Part shown: in pieces, positions 33,776-40,506 of the stretch | Layout: each line of letters starts with the position of its first letter | Position numbering within the stretch: the stretch's first letter is position 1 | Made by a program: the position numbers and the translations under genes | The notes under the pieces: generated by a model | Databases searched by the model: none | The model's input: the letters and a program-made list of their open reading frames with translations, nothing else | Told to the model about the DNA's origin: nothing | Assembly: GCF_016234775.1 (NCBI RefSeq) | Contig: NZ_JACRAH010000014.1 | Coordinates: forward strand, 1-64,000 | Source of the DNA: Aquabacterium sp. | GTDB taxonomy: Bacteria > Pseudomonadota > Gammaproteobacteria > Burkholderiales > Burkholderiaceae_C | Length of the DNA stretch: 64,000 bases | Direction: 5' to 3'

Positions 33776-36000
33776 CCATGACAAGCCTTCATAAACCTAG
33801 CATGCTGAATCTGGTGCTGAGCCTCTCAGTCGCGCTTCTACTGGGTGCTTGCGCGTCTCCGGCTGTCGATCAGGCCCGGCAGTTGGGCAAGCAGGGGCAG
33901 CATGAAGCGGCGTTGACCACGTTGAGGCACGCCTTGACGGAGAGCCCGAATGATCGGCGTTTGCAGCTTGCGTACGCCACCCTCCAGGAGGAGGCCGTGA
34001 ACGAACTGGTACCCAAGGCATCGGTGGCACGGTCGGCTGGCAAGCTCGACGAGGTCAGGGCTGTGCTGAGTCGCCTTGACAGCATTGCGCCGCAGCATCC
34101 ACGAACCGCCTCTATTCGACAGGATCTCGAACGCATCAAGCGCTTGGAGCGCCTCTTGGATGATGCCAGGCAGGCATTCAGTGAACGTGCCTATGAACGT
34201 GCCGAGGCGGCGTTGCGCTCCTTGCTGGCCGAAGACGCTGGCAACCGTCGAGCGCGTGATCTGTTGGACAACATCGAAGCCTTGCGGGCGCAACAAACCC
34301 GCCAGCAAAGCACCTTGTCGCTGGCTGCCTCGCAGCAGCCAGTGACGTTGGAGTTCCGCGAAGCACCTCTGAAAAACGTGTTCGAAGCGCTCTCCCGGGC
34401 CGCCAACATCAACTTCGTTTTTGACAAGGATGTTCGTGGCGAAAGCAAAGTCACCCTGTTCTTGCGCAACACCAGCGTGGAAGAGGCCATGCGGGTCATC
34501 TTCAGTACCCAACAACTGGGATCCAAGCTGCTCAACGACAACACCGTGTTGGTCTTTCCAGGCACCCAGCAGAAGCAGCGGGAGTTGCTGGACACGGTTA
34601 CCCGGTCGTTCTACCTGACCAACGCCGATACCAAGCAGGCTCAGACACTCATCCGTACAGTGGCCAAGACCCGCGACATCTACGCGGATGAGCGGCTCAA
34701 CATGCTTGTCGTGCGCGACACGCCGGAAGTGATGCGCCTGATCGAGCGCCTCATCCAGAGCCTGGACCTGCCAGATCCGGAGGTCATGCTGGAGTTGGAG
34801 GTCATGGAGGTGTCCACCAAGACGCTGGACCAAGTTGGCATCAACTGGCCAGAGGCCGTGAACTATGGTGTGCCTGGAAGCACTGCACCTATTGCGCTCT
34901 CATCCCCTTTGCCTGATTCGCTGCGCTACTACGTGCCCAACCCGCTGGCCATCGTGAACCTCAAGTCCACGCGGGGTGCAACCAATCTGCTGGCCAACCC
35001 GAAAATCCGTGCACGCAATCGCGAAAAGGCCAAGGTGCTGCTGGGGGAAAAGTTGCCTATCTTCACCACCACCTCGACGGCCAATGTAGGGGTTTCTGCA
35101 TCCGTGACCTATCTGGATGTGGGCCTCAAACTGGAAGTGGAGCCTCAGATCCTGCTTGACAACGATGTGGCGATCAAGGTCGCGCTGGAAGTCAGCAGCA
35201 TCACCGACAAGGTCCTTGGGCCACAGGGCTCCATCGCCTACCAGGTCGGTACACGCCAGGCATCGACTACCCTGCGCTTGCGGGATGGGGAGACCCAGAT
35301 TCTGGCTGGATTGATCAACGATAACGAAAGCCGCTCGTCAGCGGGCATCCCCGGTTTGCACAACATGCCGATCGCGGGGCGTCTGTTTGGCTCGACCACC
35401 GACTCCAAAGAGAAGACTGAAGTGATCCTGTTGGTCACGCCTCACATCGTGCGCAATCTGGTTCAGCCTGCCTCGGCGGTATCCCTCATGCCTTCTGGCA
35501 CGGAAGCCCAACCAGGTGCGGCGTCTTTGCTGTTGCGCAAAGGCGTGACGGCCCGAAGCGGTGCCCAGGGTACGGCGGCGTCCTTGCCGAGTGCTGCTGC
35601 CGGACGTGGTGCGGGTGTCACTGGTAGCACTGCGGCGGCCCCGGCTGTCAACTTGAGCGGGCCGGAAGAGGTGCTGCCGGGCGCATCCTTCCAGGTCTCG
35701 GTGCGTAACCCGACGAACCAGCCCTTCAGCGCTGTCTTGCTCATCGACAGTGGTGTGCTCGAGATGGACATGCCTGGCGGCGGGCAAGGCAGCTCAACCA
35801 GCATCTCGGTCCCGCCGAACGGCATACAAACCGTGACGATGCGTGTCAAACCCGGCCTCAGATCCGCCGAGACGATGGTCACCCTGGACGGCGGTGCCGA
35901 ACCATTGCGCCTGAGGGTACGCGACCCTTCATCGCCGGACGGCGCACCGTCTCAGGAGAACCCCGATGCAGACGAGCCGGCATCCGATCTCAACCGCTGA
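33772..36000 (+). CDS. gspD: Lipoprotein secretin GspD-like with C-terminal extension
   Basis: Outer-membrane channel of the machine, 742 residues. It has a lipoprotein signal (SVALLLGAC), a helical repeat region resembling TPR (~residues 30-170: ARQLGKQGQHEAALTTLRHAL and a similar run near 125-165), a secretin N-domain (VTLEFREAPLKNVFEALSR) and N1-type domain, and the secretin core with VPGSTAPIAL, VSASVTYLDVGLKLEVEPQI and GIPGLHNMPIAGRLFGS. Beyond ~590, a Ser/Ala/Gly linker leads to an Ig/cohesin-like domain (EEVLPGASFQVSVRNPTNQPF). N-terminal TPR-like repeats and lipidation are seen in pilotin-independent secretins. An alternative ATG is at 33778. Confidence 0.95.
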   Translation: MTMTSLHKPSMLNLVLSLSVALLLGACASPAVDQARQLGKQGQHEAALTTLRHALTESPNDRRLQLAYATLQEEAVNELVPKASVARSAGKLDEVRAVLSRLDSIAPQHPRTASIRQDLERIKRLERLLDDARQAFSERAYERAEAALRSLLAEDAGNRRARDLLDNIEALRAQQTRQQSTLSLAASQQPVTLEFREAPLKNVFEALSRAANINFVFDKDVRGESKVTLFLRNTSVEEAMRVIFSTQQLGSKLLNDNTVLVFPGTQQKQRELLDTVTRSFYLTNADTKQAQTLIRTVAKTRDIYADERLNMLVVRDTPEVMRLIERLIQSLDLPDPEVMLELEVMEVSTKTLDQVGINWPEAVNYGVPGSTAPIALSSPLPDSLRYYVPNPLAIVNLKSTRGATNLLANPKIRARNREKAKVLLGEKLPIFTTTSTANVGVSASVTYLDVGLKLEVEPQILLDNDVAIKVALEVSSITDKVLGPQGSIAYQVGTRQASTTLRLRDGETQILAGLINDNESRSSAGIPGLHNMPIAGRLFGSTTDSKEKTEVILLVTPHIVRNLVQPASAVSLMPSGTEAQPGAASLLLRKGVTARSGAQGTAASLPSAAAGRGAGVTGSTAAAPAVNLSGPEEVLPGASFQVSVRNPTNQPFSAVLLIDSGVLEMDMPGGGQGSSTSISVPPNGIQTVTMRVKPGLRSAETMVTLDGGAEPLRLRVRDPSSPDGAPSQENPDADEPASDLNR

Positions 36001-36478
36001 TACCGGGCGAGGCGGGCTTCGCGGCTTCACGCTCATCGAAATGGTGGTCGTGGTGATGATCGTGGCGATACTTGCCAGTGCGGCCATGCCCCTGTCTGCG
36101 TTGCACAAGCGGCGCACCCAGGAGGCTGAATTGAGGCAGTCTCTGCGCGTCATTCGATCGGCCCTGGACGCCTACAAACAAGCCTGGGATGCTGGCAAGA
36201 TCGAGAAGAAGGTGGATGACTCCGGCTATCCGCCCAACCTCCATGTGCTGGTCGATGGCGTCAAGGATGTGTCGAGCCCCAAGGGGCAGCGCATCTACTT
36301 CTTGCGGCGCCTGCCTCGCGATCCCTTTGCGGATCCACTGCTGTCTGCGGCGCTGACATGGGGGGGGCGCAGCTATGACAGCCCGCCGGACTCCCCGGCT
36401 GTTGGTGCGGATGTCTTCGATGTTTATTCCCGCACACCCGGCCTTGGCCTGGATGGCACGCCCTATCAACAATGGTGA
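35966..36478 (+). CDS. Pseudopilin 2 (type IV prepilin-like)
   Basis: A 170-residue prepilin with cleavage site RG/FTLIEMVVVVMIVAILASAA: Phe+1 and Glu+5 are present. The leader is 19 residues. The globular part resembles neither GspH nor GspJ clearly; its DYKQAW-like helix and RRLPRDPF segment fit a GspG-type fold. An eight-base G tract (36360-36367) occurs inside the gene. It begins 35 bases inside gspD and is followed 12 bases later by another pseudopilin. Confidence 0.88.
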   Translation: MQTSRHPISTADTGRGGLRGFTLIEMVVVVMIVAILASAAMPLSALHKRRTQEAELRQSLRVIRSALDAYKQAWDAGKIEKKVDDSGYPPNLHVLVDGVKDVSSPKGQRIYFLRRLPRDPFADPLLSAALTWGGRSYDSPPDSPAVGADVFDVYSRTPGLGLDGTPYQQW

Positions 36479-36489
36479 GGCCCAGCATC

Positions 36490-36885
36490 ATGTTCAAACA
36501 AGTGTCGCACCGGCGGCGGGGCTTCACGCTCATCGAGCTCATTGTGGTCCTGGCGATCATCGCGCTGCTGGCCAGCCTGGTCGCACCACGCTATAGCCGG
36601 TCGGTGGACAACGCGCGCGAGGCCTCGCTCAAGACGTCGCTCAATGTCATGCGCGATGCCATCGACAAGTACATGGCTGACAAGGGCAGCTACCCCGACT
36701 CCTTGCAGGATCTGGTGCGCCGCGGCTACCTCAGGCAGATCCCTGAAGACCCCATGACCGGCACGCGGGACAGTTGGCAGATGCTGCCACCACCACCAGA
36801 CAGTCAGGACAAGGGCCGCATGGCAGATGTGCGCAGCGGTGCGAGTGGACGAGGTCAGAACGGCGAGCTTTTCAGCAACTGGTAG
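36490..36885 (+). CDS. Pseudopilin 3, GspG-like
   Basis: A 131-residue prepilin with a short 10-residue leader and the motif RG/FTLIELIVVLAIIALLASLV. It has the GspG-type helix and loop (AIDKYMADKGSYPDSLQDLVRRG, split around 60-82) and ends in LFSNW, comparable to the ITNW end of the first pseudopilin. It may be a minor or alternative major subunit. The ATG at 36490 is used because it gives the normal leader length. Confidence 0.9.
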   Translation: MFKQVSHRRRGFTLIELIVVLAIIALLASLVAPRYSRSVDNAREASLKTSLNVMRDAIDKYMADKGSYPDSLQDLVRRGYLRQIPEDPMTGTRDSWQMLPPPPDSQDKGRMADVRSGASGRGQNGELFSNW

Positions 36886-36895
36886 AAGGGGTGAA

Positions 36896-37345
36896 ATGAA
36901 GCGCTCTCGATCCCAGGTGGGCTTTACCTATCTGATGCTGCTTTGGTGGGTTGCCATCAGCGGCGTGTTGCTCACGGCACTGGCTCAGAGATGGACTGTC
37001 GAGGCGCAGCGTCAGAAGGAAATGGATCTGGTCTTCAAGGCCGGACAGATCAAATCCGCCATTGAGGCTTACGCCAAAGTACCCGTGCACGAAGGTGCAG
37101 GGCGCTACCCCGGTCAGTTGTCGGATTTGTTGGAAGATCGTCGCACGGGTTCCGTTCGCCATCACCTGCGCAGGCTTTGGCCGGATCCGATCACGGGTCA
37201 GCCCTGGGGGCTGATCAGAGATCAAGAAGGCATCAAGGGTGTCTTCAGCTTGTCACGGAAGAAGCCCATGCGTGGCCCTGATGGCGTGCTGACGTTTTCA
37301 GAATGGCGTTTCGAGGCGGCATCGAATCCGGCCCCGTCGCCTTGA
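36896..37345 (+). CDS. Pseudopilin 4 lacking Glu+5
   Basis: A 149-residue prepilin-like protein whose hydrophobic start reads VGFTYLMLLWWVAISGVLL. The mature residue +5 is not Glu; among T2SS pseudopilins only the tip subunit GspK normally lacks it. The remainder has the helix KEMDLVFKAGQIKSAIEAYAK and an RLWPDPITGQPWGLI segment with GspG-like features. A tip-subunit role is possible, but the protein is far shorter than GspK. GAAGGGG precedes the ATG. Confidence 0.8.
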   Translation: MKRSRSQVGFTYLMLLWWVAISGVLLTALAQRWTVEAQRQKEMDLVFKAGQIKSAIEAYAKVPVHEGAGRYPGQLSDLLEDRRTGSVRHHLRRLWPDPITGQPWGLIRDQEGIKGVFSLSRKKPMRGPDGVLTFSEWRFEAASNPAPSP

Positions 37346-37347
37346 AT

Positions 37348-37379
37348 CGCTGGATTCGTCAACAAACCGTCATCCAGCG
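37348..37379. promoter_or_regulatory. Inverted repeat between secretion operon and LuxR gene
   Basis: CGCTGGAT (37348-37355) and ATCCAGCG (37372-37379) form an 8-bp inverted repeat with a 16-base spacer, 34 bases before the regulator's ATG. It may be an operator or a weak terminator for the operon. Confidence 0.4.
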
Positions 37380-37413
37380 TACATAGACTGCAGCAAATTT
37401 CCTTCAGGCTGTC

Positions 37414-38241
37414 ATGTCATCACAAAACGTCGCGCCCGAGCAATCGGAAGTACTGCTGCGTGTCATTGAGTCCGCGCCGCAGGTTTGCAGGCGCCATCAG
37501 TTCTTCGTCTGGAGTCAAGGTGACTTCCAGCGTTGGTTGCCGCACAAGATCAGCGTGTGTGGTACGTATGACCGTGACCAGCGCGACCTGGTGTTCGACA
37601 TCTTCAACAGCGTGCCTGTTCCCGACGCCGTGGTTCAAGGCTTGAAGGACATCCGCTCCGAACTCATGCAAACCGCATTGAGCACCTGGCATCGCGGTCG
37701 TCGCCAGGCGTGTCGCATGCCGTTGAACCGGATTGGCGCCTCCTCTTCTTTGCGCCAGACGCTGACCGATCTCGGCTATGACGAGGTGTTGATGCACGGC
37801 ATTCATCGCCCTGGTCGCCCTGAGGAAATCGAGAGCTTTTTCCTGTTTACTCAGCCGCACGAGGCGTTCAGTGAGAACGTGCTGCGCTCACTCGACATGC
37901 TGTTGCCTTGCCTGCATGTGGCCTATCAGCGCGTCTGTGCCACTGAGCGGCAGATGGTGGTGGGGCGAACCATGTCGTCAGCGCTGCCGGGGCAGCCTTA
38001 CCAGCGCTTGATTCCGATCACCGAACGTGAGCGGGAGATCCTGCTTTGGGTGCGTGATGGTTTGAGCAACCAGCAGATCAGTGAAAAGCTGGGTATCAGC
38101 GCGTTGACTGTCAAGAATCATGTGCAGAAGATCTTGCGCAAGCTGGGTGCGGCCAACCGAGCCCAAGCCGTGGCCCGTGCCATGACGATGAATGCACTGA
38201 GCATCATGCCCAGCCATCACATGGGCGACTCCACTTACTGA
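37414..38241 (+). CDS. epsA: LuxR-family regulator, EpsA-like
   Basis: A 275-residue regulator with a long N-terminal domain of the type found in EpsA, a regulator of exopolysaccharide genes in beta-proteobacteria that co-occurs with PEP-CTERM/exosortase systems, and a C-terminal LuxR helix-turn-helix (ITEREREILLWVRDGLSNQQ, then ISEKLGISALTVKNHVQKIL). The N-terminal domain has no receiver-phosphorylation signature. It follows the secretion operon by 68 bases and is followed 10 bases later by an ankyrin protein. It may control the secretion operon or the adjoining PEP-CTERM genes; this is inferred from position and family. Confidence 0.8.
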   Translation: MSSQNVAPEQSEVLLRVIESAPQVCRRHQFFVWSQGDFQRWLPHKISVCGTYDRDQRDLVFDIFNSVPVPDAVVQGLKDIRSELMQTALSTWHRGRRQACRMPLNRIGASSSLRQTLTDLGYDEVLMHGIHRPGRPEEIESFFLFTQPHEAFSENVLRSLDMLLPCLHVAYQRVCATERQMVVGRTMSSALPGQPYQRLIPITEREREILLWVRDGLSNQQISEKLGISALTVKNHVQKILRKLGAANRAQAVARAMTMNALSIMPSHHMGDSTY

Positions 38242-38251
38242 TTGAACCACC

Positions 38252-39154
38252 ATGCTGATCCCAACCCAAGCCGGCTTGCGAGCCGGCGTTTTCATTGCTT
38301 TGACCGGTACGTGCTGCTTGCAAGCCTGGGCGCAGATTCCGCCGATGCGGGAGCACGACGGGCACGCCCTGCGTGACCAGCATGAACGGTCATCTTTTGT
38401 GGCGCCGGAGGTTGTGCCGGAGCGCAAGGGCCCAATGCCGGAGCATCTGTTCCAGTCCATCAAGCAAGGTGGGCCCTGGGTGCCAGCCCCGGTCGGTCAG
38501 CTTGGGCCCGTGGAGCGGATATTCATGAGCTTGTTGAAGAGCGGCGCATGGAAGGATGCCAAAGCGTTTCTCAAGAATGACTCGCCGGATCTGAATCTGC
38601 CGAATGAAATCGGGGATACACCTCTGACCCTGGCAATCAAGGCCGGACAACTGGACCTGGTGCGCGACATGCTGCGCAAGGGGGCTGACATCGCGCAGTT
38701 TGGTTCGGGTGGCTACGCGCCTTTGGCCTTGGCGGCATTCACCAGGCAGGAGTTGGTGCTCAAGGAGTTGTTGCGCCATGGCGCGCGTGTCGATCAATAC
38801 AGCCGCCACGGGCAGTTGCCATTGCATCTGGCTTGCCTGGTGGGTGACGAGCGAGTTGTGCAGGTGCTGCTGGATGCGGGTGCTGATCCGGCCGCCTTCA
38901 ACCTGTCGGGGCGTCATGCGTTGGCCGAGGCTGCGAGCAATGGCCAGGTTGGTGTCATGGCTTTGTTGTTGGCGCAGGGGGTCTCGATCGAGTTGCGAGA
39001 TCAGCACAAGTTGACGGCCTTGCATGCAGCCGCTGCGGCCCAAAATTCTGAGGGTGTGGCCTGGTTGCGTCAGCGTGGCGCCACTGTACCTGGCCCGCTC
39101 ACACAAGTGCTGCTGGACAAGCTGGCCGAAGGCGGTGCTGGCAGCCCGCTTTGA
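38252..39154 (+). CDS. Exported ankyrin-repeat protein
   Basis: A 300-residue protein with a signal peptide (ending LQAWAQ) and about five ankyrin repeats from residue ~105: GDTPLTLAIKAGQLDLVRDML, YAPLALAAFTRQELVLKELL, QLPLHLACLVGDERVVQVLL, RHALAEAASNGQVGVMALLL and LTALHAAAAAQNSEGVAWL (each shortened). Ankyrins mediate protein-protein contact, so a periplasmic adaptor or inhibitor role is likely. It is probably cotranscribed with the LuxR gene. No catalytic domain is seen. Confidence 0.85.
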   Translation: MLIPTQAGLRAGVFIALTGTCCLQAWAQIPPMREHDGHALRDQHERSSFVAPEVVPERKGPMPEHLFQSIKQGGPWVPAPVGQLGPVERIFMSLLKSGAWKDAKAFLKNDSPDLNLPNEIGDTPLTLAIKAGQLDLVRDMLRKGADIAQFGSGGYAPLALAAFTRQELVLKELLRHGARVDQYSRHGQLPLHLACLVGDERVVQVLLDAGADPAAFNLSGRHALAEAASNGQVGVMALLLAQGVSIELRDQHKLTALHAAAAAQNSEGVAWLRQRGATVPGPLTQVLLDKLAEGGAGSPL

Positions 39155-39248
39155 TGTGTGCAGGTCACAAGCGCGGTTCGTGCATGAACCTCCCCCCTTG
39201 TTCATGGGGGGGCAAGTGCGGGGCGATGTCTCTCCACGCTGATTGAAC

Positions 39249-39278
39249 AAAGGCCTGATCCAAACGGATCAGGCCTTT
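39249..39278 (+). terminator. Terminator after the ankyrin gene
   Basis: A 13-bp perfect stem (39249-39261 with 39266-39278) with loop AAAC begins with AAA and ends with TTT. Upstream, an extra 7-bp inverted repeat (39183-39189 with 39200-39206) encloses a C tract. Together they separate the LuxR-ankyrin pair from the next gene. Confidence 0.85.
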
Positions 39279-39301
39279 GCATTTGTGCGGTTCGTTCTGC
39301 C

Positions 39302-39346
39302 ATACCTGATAGGTATCTTGACGGTCGTTGGGGCGCTCCTTGATGG
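39302..39346 (+). promoter_or_regulatory. Candidate promoter with palindromic operator
   Basis: The 15-base palindrome ATACCTGATAGGTAT (39302-39316) directly precedes TTGACG (39318-39323), a good -35 element. The expected -10 region near 39340 is poor (TTGATG), as in activator-dependent promoters. LuxR-type proteins bind palindromes with ACCT/AGGT arms, so the nearby EpsA-like regulator is a candidate. Between the ankyrin and the next gene (39155-39492) there is no coding sequence. Confidence 0.4.
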
Positions 39347-39391
39347 CTTCCGCCAAACGGACTAGGTGGATACCTCTGCGGGCTGCTACGG

Positions 39392-39453
39392 ATGTCACAT
39401 CACGCCGAGACACTTCGGCATGCCCCGAGCAAGCAGTTTTTGTCCGGGGACAT
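39392..39453 (+). promoter_or_regulatory. Possible structured 5' leader of the PEP-CTERM mRNA
   Basis: Bases ATGTC (39392) can pair with GACAT (ending 39453), enclosing two hairpins (GCCGA/TCGGC at 39404-39419 and CCCCG/CGGGG at 39423-39449). The stems are short and the fold is my own pairing by eye; I do not recognise a known riboswitch class. Confidence 0.25.
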
Positions 39454-39492
39454 ACAAAAGTTTTCTCATCCTCTCTTTCGGAGATCAAGCAA

Positions 39493-40401
39493 ATGAAACT
39501 GCAACACATTGCCGCCGCTGTGGCCCTGGCTGTCGCCGGTACTGCACACGCTGCCGTCGACACGATGGCTACCAACAACAGCTCGCTGTTCCTGATCGCG
39601 TTTGACAACGCCAGCGGCACCCAAACCCAAACCGCCGGTTTCTTCGACCTGGGCCTCAACCTGAACGACTTCCTGCCTACGGCTGCCCTGACGCAGACCA
39701 ACCAGAAAGTTGAATGGGACTTCGCTGGCAACACCATCAAGGTGAACGGCACGCTGCAAGCCTCCACGAACTCATGGGACGCCGCCTTCGACAAGCTGGT
39801 TGCTAACTCTGACGCCGGCCAGATCAAGTGGACCGTGGGCGCTGGTGACTCTGTATCCGATCCTTATGTCAATTTTGTGGTGGCTGGTACGCCTAACGCC
39901 TCCGCTCTGTCCAGCCAGAACTCGGGCAAGACTGCCGCGATGGCTTCGGTGAACAACTTGTTCAGTCTGAACTTGTTGAACAAGGGCACCGTCAACGTCG
40001 CTGGCGTTGACAACGGCGCCTGGACAGCTGTGGGCACCATCGACGGTGCCAACGCCGCTGCTGGTTACGTGATTGACTCCACTCTGTTCGGCACCAACTG
40101 GCAAACCAAGCCTGCCTGGGTTACCACCACCACCAATGCCCAGAACAATTTCTGGAAGCTGAACGCTGATGGTACCGAAGAAGCTCTGGGGGCGGCCGCT
40201 GCTGGTTCCACCATCATCAACAGCGCCAACCTGCTGAACGACAAGGGCACCTTCACGTTCAACGCCGCTGCCAAGACCCTGACCTGGGAAACCGCCGCGC
40301 TGGCCCCCGTGACGCCTTCCGTCCCTGAAGCCAGCACCTACTCCATGGGCCTGACCGCTCTGGCTCTGATGGGTCTGTTGGCCCGTCGTCGTCGCGGCTG
40401 A
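39493..40401 (+). CDS. PEP-CTERM-type exported protein
   Basis: A 302-residue protein with a signal peptide (MKLQHIAAAVALAVAGTAHA) and a C-terminal sorting signal SVPEASTYSMGLTALALMG followed by LLARRRRG. The motif is PEAS rather than PEPS, a tolerated variant. The body is rich in Ala, Asn, Thr and Gly and lacks Cys, like an extracellular structural or matrix protein. Codon use is strongly biased to common GC-ending codons, suggesting high expression. A dedicated promoter, long leader and own terminator show it is a single-gene unit. No enzymatic domain is recognised. Confidence 0.85.
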   Translation: MKLQHIAAAVALAVAGTAHAAVDTMATNNSSLFLIAFDNASGTQTQTAGFFDLGLNLNDFLPTAALTQTNQKVEWDFAGNTIKVNGTLQASTNSWDAAFDKLVANSDAGQIKWTVGAGDSVSDPYVNFVVAGTPNASALSSQNSGKTAAMASVNNLFSLNLLNKGTVNVAGVDNGAWTAVGTIDGANAAAGYVIDSTLFGTNWQTKPAWVTTTTNAQNNFWKLNADGTEEALGAAAAGSTIINSANLLNDKGTFTFNAAAKTLTWETAALAPVTPSVPEASTYSMGLTALALMGLLARRRRG

Positions 40402-40414
40402 TCGCCGTGATGTG

Positions 40415-40445
40415 ACAGAGGCCGGCTGCCTGCAGGGGCCTCTGT
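40415..40445 (+). terminator. Hairpin after the PEP-CTERM gene
   Basis: ACAGAGGCC (40415-40423) pairs with GGCCTCTGT (40437-40445). The loop of 13 bases can fold further. It is followed by CTGTTCAGCTT, not a clean T run, so termination is likely but could be partial. Confidence 0.6.
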
Positions 40446-40506
40446 CTGTTCAGCTTCCGCTTTGCTCTGCTTCGTACCCGCATTCCCTTCTTTTCGGAGA
40501 ATTTCC

